Source: JAAXHB01 sp965214945
GTDB lineage: Bacteria > Actinomycetota > Acidimicrobiia > Acidimicrobiales > Aldehydirespiratoraceae
DNA length: 64,000 bases
NCBI GenBank assembly: GCA_965214945.1
Contig: OZ244029.1
Location: forward strand, 2,294,001 to 2,358,000
Reading direction: 5' to 3'
The notes under the pieces were generated by a model, which did not search any database, was not told where the DNA came from, and worked only from the letters and a program-made list of their open reading frames with translations. Below are positions 7,677-17,036 of the stretch, piece by piece (the first letter of the stretch is position 1; each line of letters starts with the position of its first letter). The translations under genes and the position numbers were made by a program.

Positions 7677-10491
7677 GTGACCGAGTACCGCAAGAAGCTA
7701 ATCGAGGTAGCGCTGCCGCTAGACGCGATCAACTCGGCGGGACGGGCCGAGAAGTCGGTGCCTAGGAAGGGGCACCCCGCCACGATGCACCTGTGGTGGT
7801 CGCGCAAGCCTCTAGGCATCGCCAGAGCCGTACTCTTCGCGTCGCTCGTCGACGATCCGTCTTCCCGACCGGACCGATTTGCGTCGGAAGCAGCGCAAAC
7901 AGAAGAGCGCCAGCGGCTCTTTGAGATGGTAGGGGCGCTATCGCGGTGGGACCGCAGCAACGATGTGGAATTGTTGAAGCAAGCGCGACACCGGATCGAT
8001 GAGGCAACCAACGGCGACCGTCCCTGTCTCATCGATCCCTTCTGCGGAGGCGGTTCGATCCCGATCGAAGGGATCCGGCTCGGGCTCGACACAGTGGCTA
8101 TCGACCTGAACCCTGTAGCCGCTGTGGTCACTTCGAGCGCTGTGGCCATCGCTCAGCGCTTCGCAGGGCGAGGCGCTGTCAACTCTGGCACGGCCAGTCG
8201 TCTTGCCTCAGGCACGGCGGGCTTGTCCGGAATAGCTGACGACGTGCGATTCTACGGGGAGTCCGTAGAACGTGTGTGTCGCGACCGCCTCCAATGGCAG
8301 TTCAAGAAAGTGAAGAGTCCAGCCTCACCCGGCGGAACGACGGTTCCCGTCTCGTACCTGTGGACGCGGACGATCATCTGCACGAACCCCGGGTGCCGGC
8401 GAGAGACGCCGCTGCTATCGACGTGGTGGCTGTGCAAGAAGCCGACCAACCGCTGGCATGTTCGCCCGACTGTTGAGCGCGACAGCTTCAATTTCACCGT
8501 TCACCGAGGACCCCCCCCCCCCCGAGCTTAAAAACCTCAAGGCCGGTCGAGGAGTGATCTACCGGTGCCTGTTCTGCGACACGGTCAATGACGCCGAAGC
8601 CGTCCGTATGCAAGGAACCGGGAGGGGATTCGGCTTAAGGCTTGTCGCCATTCAGGCGTTCCGCGACCCAGCAAAGCGCCGGTCGGGCCGTATCTATACC
8701 GATCCCGATCCAGCTATGGAACCTGAGTTGTCTACGATGCCAGCTCATATCGCAAACGGACTCCTGCGAGAGATCCCGACGGTCAGCGGCAACATCACCG
8801 CCTTCGGCATAAGTACCTTCGCCGACCTGCTCACCCCGCGGCAGCAGCTCACTATGTGCACTTTCGCTGAGGTGCTCGCCAGTTTCGAGGATCGGATCCG
8901 CGCTGACGCTCTTGCTGCGGGGATGGAGGATGATCCGATCGGGCTCGAGAAGGGCGGAAAGGGGGCGTTGGCCTACGCCGAAGCCGTAACCACGTACTTG
9001 GGCCTCACGCTCTCGCGCATGGCCAACCGGGTCTCGACCATGACGATCCACAACCGGGCCAACGGATCGGTCGAGCAGTCGTTCGTTCAGCCAGCATACG
9101 CGTTCTACGGCGATTTCCCCGAGGCGAATCCGTTCTCGGGCTCAACCGGCTCATGGGGCAACGCGTTGGAGCACGTGTGGAAAGCCGTTGAAGCGCTGCC
9201 GATGAGCGAGGCAAGAGCAGACGTGCGCGCCACTTCGATGCTGGGCACTCTCGACGGGGAGCGCGGTATCGTCAGCACCGATCCGCCTTACTACGACATG
9301 TTCGACTACGCCGCTTTGTCGAACTGGTTCTACATGTGGCTGAGGGCGTCTCTAGCCGATATCTGGCCAAACGCGATGGGATCGCTGCTCACCCCGACCG
9401 CCGAGCAGATTGTGTCGAACCCGTCCCGATTCGACGGTGACCGCAGTCAGTCTCACGAGCACTTCGAACAGCTGCTCATGCGAGCGTTCATCCGCATGCG
9501 CGAAGTGCAGGACCCGCGCTTTCCGATGACGATCTACTACGGCTATCAGCAGACCTTGCGACCAAAGAAAGGCCGGCAGCGCACCGCGTGGCAAGCCCTT
9601 CTTGAGAGTGTGATCAGCGCCGGACTGCGCATCACGAGCACTTGGCCGCTGCGAACAGAAAGGCCATCGGGCGTCAAGAAGGGGTCGAACTCTCTGGCAA
9701 CATCGGTGCTTCTGGTCTGCCGGCCTTCCCCGGCAGACGCCCCGGATACATACGTTGCGGATTTTAGGCGAGCCCTCCGCGATGAGCTTCGCCGGGCATT
9801 GCGCCTGTGGCAGCAGTGCAACATCGCGCCAGTCGACCTCGCGCACGCGGCGATCGGGCCAGGAATGGCTGTGTTCACATCGTTCGCGCGCGTCGTCAAA
9901 GCCAATGGAGAGGCGATGAGCGTGCGTGGTGCTCTTGAGATGATCAATCAGGTGCTTGACGAGGAGACACTAGAGGGCGCTGAATCAGATTTTGATGCTG
10001 ATACCCGCTGGGCCATCACCTGGTTCGAGGAGCGCGGCTTCGACGACGGCCCATACGGCCGTGCCGAACAGTTGTCCAAGTCGCGCAATACGTCTATTCA
10101 CGAACTGGCTCAGGCGGGAGTGATCGCTGCCGGTGCCGGCAGGGCGCGGCTCTTGGGCCGCGAGGAGCTTAACGCCCGATGGGATCCTGACGCCGACAAT
10201 CGCCTGACCGTGTGGAAGACCACGCAACATCTCATCCGAGCGGTCGAGAAAGACGGAGAGTCGGCCGCTGCAGCGCTGGTAGCCGTGCTTGGCGCCGATT
10301 ACGCACAGCTCTCCAGGGAGCTGGCATACCATCTTCATAAGATCTGCCAGCGCAAGGGCTGGCGCAACGAGTCGGCGTCGCTCAACGGCCTAGTCATGGC
10401 GTGGCCCGAGCTTCTGAGGCTGGCCCGCCGACGACAGACGACCGGCACCACCAGTCAGCTTTTCGGAAGGCAGACAAGGCCGGGCAACTAG
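7677..10491 (+). pseudogene. DUF1156 adenine-specific DNA methylase, split by a frameshift in a C13 tract
   Basis: The first half (GTG at 7677 to a stop at 8529-8531, 284 aa) carries the DUF1156 N-terminus (ALPLDAINSAGRAEKS, then HPATMHLWWSRKPL) and the SAM-binding motif DPFCGGGSIPIEG. The second half is open from before the tract to 10491 and carries the catalytic motif TDPPYYD plus a zinc-ribbon-like CLFC. The halves meet at 13 consecutive C at 8511-8523. With 12 C the two frames join, reading HRGPPPPELKNLKAG, to give one 937-residue protein. As written, motif I and motif IV are separated, so the enzyme should be inactive. The tract suggests phase variation, although homopolymer sequencing error is the main alternative. 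The gene starts 63 bases after the helicase and ends 21 bases before the DUF499 ATPase gene. Confidence 0.85.
8511..8523 (+). repeat. Homopolymeric C13 tract within the methylase gene
   Basis: Thirteen consecutive C between GAGGA and GAGCTT. It is the exact point where the reading frame changes. One C fewer, or two more, restores the full-length methylase. Confidence 0.95.
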
Positions 10492-10512
10492 ACGGATCTG
10501 GAGGAGTAGATC

Positions 10513-13500
10513 GTGGCCGACAGCAACTACCAGTTGGTGGGCAAGGCAATACGGCTGCTGGGCGGCGGACTCATACCTTTCGTCGCCCGCGAGTGCCGGG
10601 CCAAATACGGTCAGGACTGGCTTTCGGCCGTCCAGCGATACAACACCCGCGGAGGTTTGGCCCGGCCCCAAAAGGTCAACCCTGAAGACCCGCAATTCCT
10701 GCTCAAGGTCGTCTGGGACGAATGGCGCACGATCTTCGGTAAGAAGCTTTCACACATCGACCGCAGCTATGTGTCGGAGCTTCGCGACGTTCGCAATCGC
10801 TGGGCCCACCATGAGAAGTTTTCCACCGACGACGCTCTGCGCGCTCTCGACACCGCTAAGAGGCTGCTCGAGTCGGTCGCTGCCGGGGCGCAGGCCAACG
10901 AAGTGGACAAGCTTCGTATGGGCCTGCTCCGCCGAAAGTTCAACGAGCAAGCCCGCCATACTCGAAGGCGGGCTGCGACGGCTCCCGTGAGCGCCCGGCC
11001 CACATCGGGTCTACCCGCCTGGCGCAAGGCGGCAACGCCTCACGAAGACGTCGCCTCCGGCGACTACGAAATGGCCGAGTTCGCTGCCGACCTCCATCAG
11101 GTGTGGCGTGGCGACGCCGCCGGCGAGTACGGCGACCCGACGGAGTTCTACCGGCGAACATTCATCACCGAAGGCCTGGGCAATCTGATCATCGGTGCCG
11201 TACGACGGTTCTCCGGCACCGGCGGCGACCCAGTGATCAAGCTTCAGACCAACTTCGGCGGCGGCAAGACACACTCTCTGATCGCGCTCTTCCACCTGAC
11301 CGGCGAGGCAGGTGCCGGCGACTTGCCCGGTGTCGAGCAGCTTCTAGCCGAGCACGGCCTGGACATGCCGAACCGACCCATCAGCCGAGCCGTGCTGGTG
11401 GGACACCAACTCCAGCCCTCCAGCGCCTCTACCAAACCGGACGGGACCGTCGTCCGCACGATGTGGGGCGAGCTCGCCTGGCAGCTCGGAGGCGCGAAGG
11501 GCTTCAAGCTTGTGGCCGAGGCCGACAGACGCGGGACCAGTCCAGGGTCGGCTCTCATCGAGCTGCTGCGCTCGCACTCCCCCTGCCTCATTCTGATCGA
11601 CGAATGGGTCGCCTACGCGCGTCAGCTCTACGGCGTCAGCGACTTGCCCGCCGGCTCGTTCGACGCCCATTTCAGCTTCGCTCAAGCGCTTACCGACGCC
11701 GCTCGCAACACTCCCGAGGCGCTGCTAGTGGCGACCATACCGGCATCGGACATCGAGGTCGGAGGCGAAGGCGGCAGGCTGGCACTCACCAGGCTAGAAA
11801 ACCTGTTCTCCCGCATGGAGACCAACTGGCGCACAGCCAGCACCGAAGAGAGCTTCGAGATCGTCCGGCGCCGTCTGTTTCAAACCCTCGAGCCCGATGC
11901 TGCCCGGCAGAGAGACGCTGTCGTCAAAACCTTCGGCAACCTCTACCGAACTCAGAGCGGCGAGTTTCCGTACCCATGCCGGGAAGCCGACTACGAGCGA
12001 CGCATGAAGGCCGCATACCCCATTCATCCCGAGTTGTTCGACAGGCTGTTCGGCGACTGGTCGGAACTGGAGCGGTTCCAGCGCACCAGAGGCGTGCTCC
12101 GGCTTATGGCCAAGGTCATCCACTCGTTGTGGATCAACGAAGACCCGAGCCTGCTGATCATGCCAGCCACCATTCCCATCGCAGACAACGACGTGGCCGC
12201 CGAACTGATCCGCTACCTCGAAGACGGCTGGCGCCCGGTTATCGAGACGGACATTGACGGCCCCGGCTCGCTTCCGTTCAAGCTCGACAAGCAGATCCCG
12301 AACCTCGGGCGCTACTCGGCGGCTCGCAGGATCGCCCGCACCGTCTACTTCGGCTCGGCCCCGTCACAGGAAGCCGCCAACCTAGGACTCGACGACCGCG
12401 CCATCAAACTCGGGTGCGTACAGCCGGGCGAACGTCCCGCGACCTTCGGCGACGCGCTGCGGCGTTTGTCCGACCAGGCGACATACCTTTACCGCGACCG
12501 GTCGCGCTACTGGTACTCACTTCAGCCCACAGTCACTCGGTTAGCGAAAGAGCGGGCCTCCCTATTATCCGAATCAGACATCGACGAGGTGCTTCGCAAA
12601 CGCCTCGACGCCGTTCGCTCGCAGAGATCGCATTTCGCGGCGGTCCACACTTGCCCTCGCGCTTCCGTCGACGTTCCCGACACGGATTCGGTACGGCTCG
12701 TCGTGCTCGACCCGAGCGCACCTCACGACACCAAGACCGAGCAAAGCGACGCGCTCGACTTCGCCGAGAAGTTGCTCACCGAGCACGGCAACGGCCTCAG
12801 GCGCTACCGCAACATGCTTGTGCTGCTCGCCGCCGACAAGTCGCGGCTCGCAGAATTGCACGACGCCGTGCGCCAGTGGCTCGCCTGGGACTCCATCGAC
12901 CGCGACCGGGATTCGCTTCGTCTCGACAACTTCCAAGTGCAACAGATCGAGACCAAAGTCAAAGAGTGGCAAGAGACGGTCGGCCACCGAATTGTCGAGA
13001 CCTACCAGTGGCTTCTCAATCCGACCCAGCCCGACCACACACATACCGGGCGGGTTCACTGTGATGCGATTCGTGTCTCCGGGGCTTTGCCGATCGCGGA
13101 GCGCGCAGCCAAGAAGATGGTTGGCGAGGAGACCCTGATACCGGCCTATTCGGGCACCCGCTTGCGCCTCGACATCGACCGTGTGCCGCTTTGGCGAGGC
13201 GATCACATCGAAGTTAACCAGCTTTGGAAATACTACGCGCAGTACTTGTACCTGCCGCGGCTTGTGAAGCGGTCGGTGCTCGAGGACGCCGTCCGTGACG
13301 GGGTGGGCGCTCTTACCTGGGAAACCGAAGGCTTCGCTTATGCCGACGGCCACGACGGCTCGCGCTATACGGGCCTGAGGATGGGTGAACAGCTTGCTGC
13401 GGTGGCTCAGAGCGGACTTTTGGTGAAGCCGGACGCGGCGCTCTCACAGCGAGCACGCGAACAGCCTCTCGATTCCCGATACGGAACTGCGGGCGGAGCC

Positions 13501-13824
13501 GGAGAGCTGAAGCCGACCGGGTACCGCTCTTCGGCGGCTGGATCAACCCCCGCGGATGACACTTGCGAGGCCGCTGCAACAGGCCCGCAGATGCCTACCC
13601 GCTACCTCGGCCGCGTCAAGCTTGACACGCTGCGATGGACCAAGACGGTTGCCGACATCGCAGACGCGATCGTGAACCAGTTGGCGCGAACCGACGACAC
13701 CAAACTGTCGGTGACGATCGAGGTTGAGGCCGATTCCAAACACGGTTTCGACGAAACGGTGCAGCGAACAGTGACCGAGAACGCATCCACCCTCAAGTTC
13801 GACACCACAGAATTCCACGAGTGA
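10513..13824 (+). CDS. DUF499 ATPase with N-terminal Swt1-like HEPN domain (defence)
   Basis: The protein has 1103 residues. GTG at 10513 follows a good ribosome site (GGAGGAG at 10499-10505). Residues 1-120 form a helical Swt1/HEPN-like domain, with the RNase motif RNRWAH (R94-x4-H99) after a predicted helix. The DUF499 ATPase begins near residue 175, with Walker A NFGGGKTHS at about 246 and Walker B LILIDEW at about 358. A long C-terminal part includes a segment rich in Ser and Asp near 1000. DUF499 proteins occur beside DUF1156 methylases and helicases in defence islands and are thought to act as the ATP-driven part. The HEPN domain suggests RNA cleavage or regulation, but this is inferred from the motif only. 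It is the last gene of the three-gene set. Confidence 0.85.
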   Translation: MADSNYQLVGKAIRLLGGGLIPFVARECRAKYGQDWLSAVQRYNTRGGLARPQKVNPEDPQFLLKVVWDEWRTIFGKKLSHIDRSYVSELRDVRNRWAHHEKFSTDDALRALDTAKRLLESVAAGAQANEVDKLRMGLLRRKFNEQARHTRRRAATAPVSARPTSGLPAWRKAATPHEDVASGDYEMAEFAADLHQVWRGDAAGEYGDPTEFYRRTFITEGLGNLIIGAVRRFSGTGGDPVIKLQTNFGGGKTHSLIALFHLTGEAGAGDLPGVEQLLAEHGLDMPNRPISRAVLVGHQLQPSSASTKPDGTVVRTMWGELAWQLGGAKGFKLVAEADRRGTSPGSALIELLRSHSPCLILIDEWVAYARQLYGVSDLPAGSFDAHFSFAQALTDAARNTPEALLVATIPASDIEVGGEGGRLALTRLENLFSRMETNWRTASTEESFEIVRRRLFQTLEPDAARQRDAVVKTFGNLYRTQSGEFPYPCREADYERRMKAAYPIHPELFDRLFGDWSELERFQRTRGVLRLMAKVIHSLWINEDPSLLIMPATIPIADNDVAAELIRYLEDGWRPVIETDIDGPGSLPFKLDKQIPNLGRYSAARRIARTVYFGSAPSQEAANLGLDDRAIKLGCVQPGERPATFGDALRRLSDQATYLYRDRSRYWYSLQPTVTRLAKERASLLSESDIDEVLRKRLDAVRSQRSHFAAVHTCPRASVDVPDTDSVRLVVLDPSAPHDTKTEQSDALDFAEKLLTEHGNGLRRYRNMLVLLAADKSRLAELHDAVRQWLAWDSIDRDRDSLRLDNFQVQQIETKVKEWQETVGHRIVETYQWLLNPTQPDHTHTGRVHCDAIRVSGALPIAERAAKKMVGEETLIPAYSGTRLRLDIDRVPLWRGDHIEVNQLWKYYAQYLYLPRLVKRSVLEDAVRDGVGALTWETEGFAYADGHDGSRYTGLRMGEQLAAVAQSGLLVKPDAALSQRAREQPLDSRYGTAGGAGELKPTGYRSSAAGSTPADDTCEAAATGPQMPTRYLGRVKLDTLRWTKTVADIADAIVNQLARTDDTKLSVTIEVEADSKHGFDETVQRTVTENASTLKFDTTEFHE

Positions 13825-13896
13825 CCCAATGGCCCTCAGCGTCAGCCGACCCGCGAGGCTGCAAGCCATTGCTCAGAGCAGGATCTTCGACGGTTC

Positions 13897-13959
13897 TCAA
13901 TCTCTGAAATAGTCAGCGCGTCCAATCCACCAGACCTCTCCGCGGTCGGGTGGGTTCAC
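13897..13959 (-). pseudogene. MazF-like toxin, N-terminal remnant
   Basis: GTG at 13959 overlaps the antitoxin stop as GTGA. The first residues, VNPPDRGEVWWIGRADYF, match the RGEVWW start typical of MazF/PemK mRNA interferases, but a stop follows after 20 codons and the rest of the roughly 110-residue toxin is absent. No Arg or Thr catalytic residues remain, so the fragment is dead. The identification rests on a short motif plus correct placement after an antitoxin-like C-terminus. Confidence 0.55.
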
Positions 13960-14126
13960 CACGGCTCCTCGAAGATCGAATCGCGGAGCGAAGCCATCGC
14001 GGCGGCGTCTTCGGCATCGGTAGGAGGCGTGCGCCGGTAACCCTCAATAACAGCGCGGTCCGTTCTCCTGCGGTGCTCGAGGGTAGTGAGGGCCTCAATG
14101 CCGGCCCTCAGCGGCAGCCGACCCAC
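13956..14126 (-). pseudogene. MazE-like antitoxin, C-terminal remnant
   Basis: A 56-codon open stretch ends in ASLRDSIFEEPW. Before it lie LRAGIEALTTLEHRRRTD and AVIEGYRRTPPTDAED, which resemble helix 2 and the toxin-binding tail of ribbon-helix-helix antitoxins that accompany MazF. The N-terminal DNA-binding strand is missing, and the candidate GTG at 14126 has no ribosome site. The fragment overlaps the toxin start by four bases, as intact modules do. Confidence 0.5.
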
Positions 14127-14142
14127 AAGAAGCAGGCGGGGG

Positions 14143-15042
14143 TTACTCGCCGTGGACGTACTGCCAGCCGAAGCGGCCCTTGATACACAAATGGCCGCTC
14201 GTCACAGAATGATCGGCCGGAGAGCTGACCTTGACGATGCGCTCATCTTGAACGTGCAGGTCGAGGTTGCAGCCCACCCCGCAGTATGAGCACACCGTGC
14301 GGGTGACGCTCTGCTCGTCGGGCCGCCAGTTTTCCGCCTGGCGCAGGTCGAACTCAGTCTTGAACTGCAAAGCGCCGGTGGGGCACACGCCCACGCAGTT
14401 GCCGCAGTAGACGCAAGCCGACTCCGGCAAGCTCACATCAAACTCGGTGGAGATGCGCGCGTCGAAGCCTCGGCCCGACACAGCGATGGCGTAAGTGTGC
14501 TGAGCGTCGTCGCCGCAGGCTTCCACGCACTTGTAGCACAGCACGCACTTCTCATAATCGCGGATGTAAAGCTCGTCTTGGATCTTCACAGGCTCGACGA
14601 CCCGCTCGACGGGGTGGCCCTGCTCGCCGTATCGATCCGGGTCTGCTCCGTAGCGGCTGATCCAGCGCTGCAGGTCGTCAGACTGGCTCAGATCCACGCC
14701 GGAGCCGAGGAACTCCAACACCATCTTGCGGCTGTGGCGAACACGCGGGGTGTCGGTGTGAACGACCATGCCGTCCTCGACAGGACGCGAGCACGCTGGC
14801 ACCAGCACCCTGGAGCCTTCCAGCTCCACCACGCAAACCCGGCACACGTTCACCGGCGTGAGGTTCGGCGCCCAGCACAGGGTGGGTGTCTCGATGCCGG
14901 ACTGCTCACAGGCACCGTGGATCGTGGCGCCCTGTGGCACTTCCACGGCCTGCCCGTCAACGGTGAGCGACACGGAGACCTCGCGCGGCGGTGGTGTCTG
15001 AACCGACCGTCCACGGCGGGCGGTTTTTGTGTCGGAGCGCAT
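14143..15042 (-). CDS. Formate dehydrogenase iron-sulfur subunit (NuoG-like N-terminal module)
   Basis: The protein has 299 residues from the ATG at 15042, which has GAAGGGGG seven bases upstream; a TTG at 15048 is less likely. Domains: a [2Fe-2S] ferredoxin-like domain (CRVCVVELEGS), a NuoG-type His/Cys cluster region near residues 85-125, two [4Fe-4S] sites (CVLCYKCVEAC and CVYCGNCVGVCP), and the Fe4S4 cap of molybdopterin enzymes (CSYCGVGCNLDLHV). In many NAD-dependent formate dehydrogenases these modules form the N-terminus of the alpha subunit. Here they are a separate gene at the end of the operon, ending in RFGWQYVHGE just where the catalytic domain would begin. It would pass electrons between the Mo site and the NuoF-like subunit in the cytoplasm. 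Confidence 0.85.
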   Translation of the reverse strand: MRSDTKTARRGRSVQTPPPREVSVSLTVDGQAVEVPQGATIHGACEQSGIETPTLCWAPNLTPVNVCRVCVVELEGSRVLVPACSRPVEDGMVVHTDTPRVRHSRKMVLEFLGSGVDLSQSDDLQRWISRYGADPDRYGEQGHPVERVVEPVKIQDELYIRDYEKCVLCYKCVEACGDDAQHTYAIAVSGRGFDARISTEFDVSLPESACVYCGNCVGVCPTGALQFKTEFDLRQAENWRPDEQSVTRTVCSYCGVGCNLDLHVQDERIVKVSSPADHSVTSGHLCIKGRFGWQYVHGE

Positions 15043-15068
15043 CAGCAACCCCCTTCAGGCGCAGACGG

Positions 15069-15182
15069 TACCACCGGTCAGCCGCCTACCAGACCAAGCA
15101 CCAACGCCGCGGCGTGCCCGCAGCAGGCGGTGCTGGCGTGTACCACGGGTCAGCCGCCTACCAGACCGAGCGCCAACGCCGA
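15069..15182. repeat. 41-bp duplication of the 3' end of the NuoE-NuoF-like gene
   Basis: The gene's 3' end at 15142-15182 (last nine codons, stop and eight following bases) recurs at 15069-15109 with three mismatches, 72-73 bases downstream of the original on the minus strand. Confidence 0.8.
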
Positions 15183-16904
15183 CCGCACGGCCGAGGCGGC
15201 GGTGTGGCCGAGACCGCAGATCGAGGCGTCGCCCATCACTTCGGCCATGTCGTCGATCAGCGCGTGGCGCTCCGCCGTGAGGGCGCCCCGGCGCTGCATC
15301 TCGACCAGCGTCTCGTGCTGGCGGACCGCACCCACTCGGCAGGGCACACACTGTCCGCACGACTCATTGCGGAAGAACTCCGCGATCCGCACCACCACCG
15401 GCGTCATGTCCACCGACGTGTCGAAGGCCATCACCACCCCGGAGCCGAGCGTGGTGCCCGCCGCCCTGGTGTCCTCCAGCGTGAGCGGCAGATCGAGCGA
15501 GTCTGGCCCGACGAACGAGCCCGCCGCGCCTCCCATCAGCACGGTCTGAAGCTCACCGGTGCCGGTGATGCCGCCCGCGAGCTGCAGCACCTCGCCCAGC
15601 GTCACGCCGAAGGGCACCTCGTAGAGGCCGGGCCAGCGAACCCGACCCGACAGGCACAGCAGCTTCGTGCCCGGCGAGCGCTCGGTGCCACGGCTGCGGT
15701 AGGCCTGCGGGCCCTCGTTGACGATGTCGATCACGTTGAGCAGCGTCTCGGGGTTGTTGATCGCGGTCGGCTCGCTAAACAGCCCGTGGGTGGTCGGGAA
15801 CGGCGGCTTGTTGCGGGGCTCACCCCGGAAGCCCTCCAAAGAGTTGAACAGCGCCGTCTCCTCACCGCAGATGTAGGCGCCAGCGCCGCGCCAGATGGCA
15901 ATGTCGAACGGGTGGCCGCTCCCGGCCACATCGTCGCCGAGCAGCCCCGCGGCCTGTGCCGCTTTCACCGCGCGGGCCAGCCGAGCCGTGGCCAGCGGGT
16001 ATTCGCCGCGGATGTAGATCCAGCCGTTGGCCGCGCCGGTGGCGAACCCGGCGATGGTGAGCGTCTCGATCACCGCGAACGGGTCTTGTTCCATCACGAC
16101 GCGGTCTTTGAACGTGCCCGGCTCGGATTCATCACAGTTGGCCACCACATGTTTGGGGCGGCCCGTCTGTCCGGCGACCGCTCGCCACTTGATGCCGGTG
16201 GGGAACGCCGCGCCGCCGCGGCCGGACAGGCCCGAGTCGGCCACCGCGGCTAGCACCGCTTCGGGGCCCATCTCAATGGCTCGGCTCAGCGCCTCGTACC
16301 CGCCGCAGTTCCGATATGAGTCCAGCGAAGTGGGGTCGGCCACGCCGATGCGGCGCAGCAGCCGAAGCGACGGGTCGCCCGCCTGGGGCAGCCGGTATTC
16401 GTCGTCGTCGGCTGGGACGCGGTCTGCACCGCCGCCGACAGCTTGCACGAACATCGCAGGCGCCCGCTCGCACTGGCCGAGGCACGGCCCGTGGTGTACA
16501 TGGTCTCCGCCGGCTTCGATCCGCGCGGCCAGGCTGTCGTAGCCGGCGATCTGGCAGGCCGCGTCCACGCACACGTGGAAGGTGTCGCCGTGGTGCTCGG
16601 GCGGCTCGGTGCGGAACAGGTCATAAAATGTGGCAACCCCGTAGGCGTCTGCGGGGGGAACGGCTAGCACTTCGCCCAGGTAGTTGATGCCGCCGGGGCT
16701 GATCCAGCCGGCCTGGTTCTGAAGGGCGTGCAGCGCGGGCAGCAGATAGTGGCGGCGGCTGTGCCTGCGGCTCGTGCCACCTATCACTAGCCGCTCGGTG
16801 TGATGCTGGTTCACCGGATCAACGCCGAGGCGTTTCAGCACGCTGTCCACCGCGGCCCGCTCTTGCGCTGAGGCGCGCTCGGCGCCGATGTAAATGTCAG
16901 CCAC
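15150..16904 (-). CDS. Formate dehydrogenase NADH-binding subunit, NuoE-NuoF fusion
   Basis: The protein has 584 residues. The N-terminal 160 residues are NuoE/thioredoxin-like [2Fe-2S], with cluster cysteines in VCVDAACQIAG and GPCLGQCERAPA. The rest is NuoF: the NADH/FMN site GLSGRGGAAFPTG near residue 225, an FMN-binding GAGAYICGEETAL, a SLBB domain, and the [4Fe-4S] site ESCGQCVPCR near 515. It oxidises or reduces NAD with electrons from the formate site. The gene lies between fdhA and the Fe-S subunit gene on the same strand, 132 bases after fdhA. Length and fusion order match the beta subunits of soluble NAD-dependent formate dehydrogenases. Its 3' end is duplicated just downstream. Confidence 0.9.
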   Translation of the reverse strand: MADIYIGAERASAQERAAVDSVLKRLGVDPVNQHHTERLVIGGTSRRHSRRHYLLPALHALQNQAGWISPGGINYLGEVLAVPPADAYGVATFYDLFRTEPPEHHGDTFHVCVDAACQIAGYDSLAARIEAGGDHVHHGPCLGQCERAPAMFVQAVGGGADRVPADDDEYRLPQAGDPSLRLLRRIGVADPTSLDSYRNCGGYEALSRAIEMGPEAVLAAVADSGLSGRGGAAFPTGIKWRAVAGQTGRPKHVVANCDESEPGTFKDRVVMEQDPFAVIETLTIAGFATGAANGWIYIRGEYPLATARLARAVKAAQAAGLLGDDVAGSGHPFDIAIWRGAGAYICGEETALFNSLEGFRGEPRNKPPFPTTHGLFSEPTAINNPETLLNVIDIVNEGPQAYRSRGTERSPGTKLLCLSGRVRWPGLYEVPFGVTLGEVLQLAGGITGTGELQTVLMGGAAGSFVGPDSLDLPLTLEDTRAAGTTLGSGVVMAFDTSVDMTPVVVRIAEFFRNESCGQCVPCRVGAVRQHETLVEMQRRGALTAERHALIDDMAEVMGDASICGLGHTAASAVRSALALGLVGG

Positions 16905-17036
16905 GTGCAGGTCCCGGTTCAGCCAAAGGTCGTGCCTGATCCAACAGTCGGCGGAGCCTCAGTGCCCCACTAGGCGTGATCGGGGCGCCGACATCATCGA
17001 TCCGGCGCGCTAACCCGCCGGCTAGCCGGGAGCGCG
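16905..17036 (-). other. Intercistronic region with a palindrome after fdhA
   Basis: CCGGCTAGCCGG at 17018-17029 is a perfect 12-bp palindrome just after the fdhA stop, flanked by GCGC and its complement. No T-run follows on the transcribed strand, so it is more likely an RNA-stabilising hairpin than a terminator. No gene is seen. Confidence 0.35.

Larger units (their letters stand above)
13831..14129. repeat. 27-bp direct repeats bounding the MazEF remnant
   Basis: GGCCCTCAGCGTCAGCCGAC and following bases at 13831-13857 recur at 14103-14129 with three changes. The right copy encodes VGRLPLRAG of the antitoxin remnant. The left copy lies beyond the broken toxin, suggesting a rearrangement that consumed the rest of the module. 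Confidence 0.65.

Noticed and set aside
13950..14183. 77-aa plus-strand ORF in the gap after the DUF499 gene
   Set aside because: The minus-strand MazEF remnant explains the region better; this ORF has no family signal.
16027..16542. Plus-strand ORF opposite the NuoF-like gene
   Set aside because: Antisense shadow with no ribosome site or domain.
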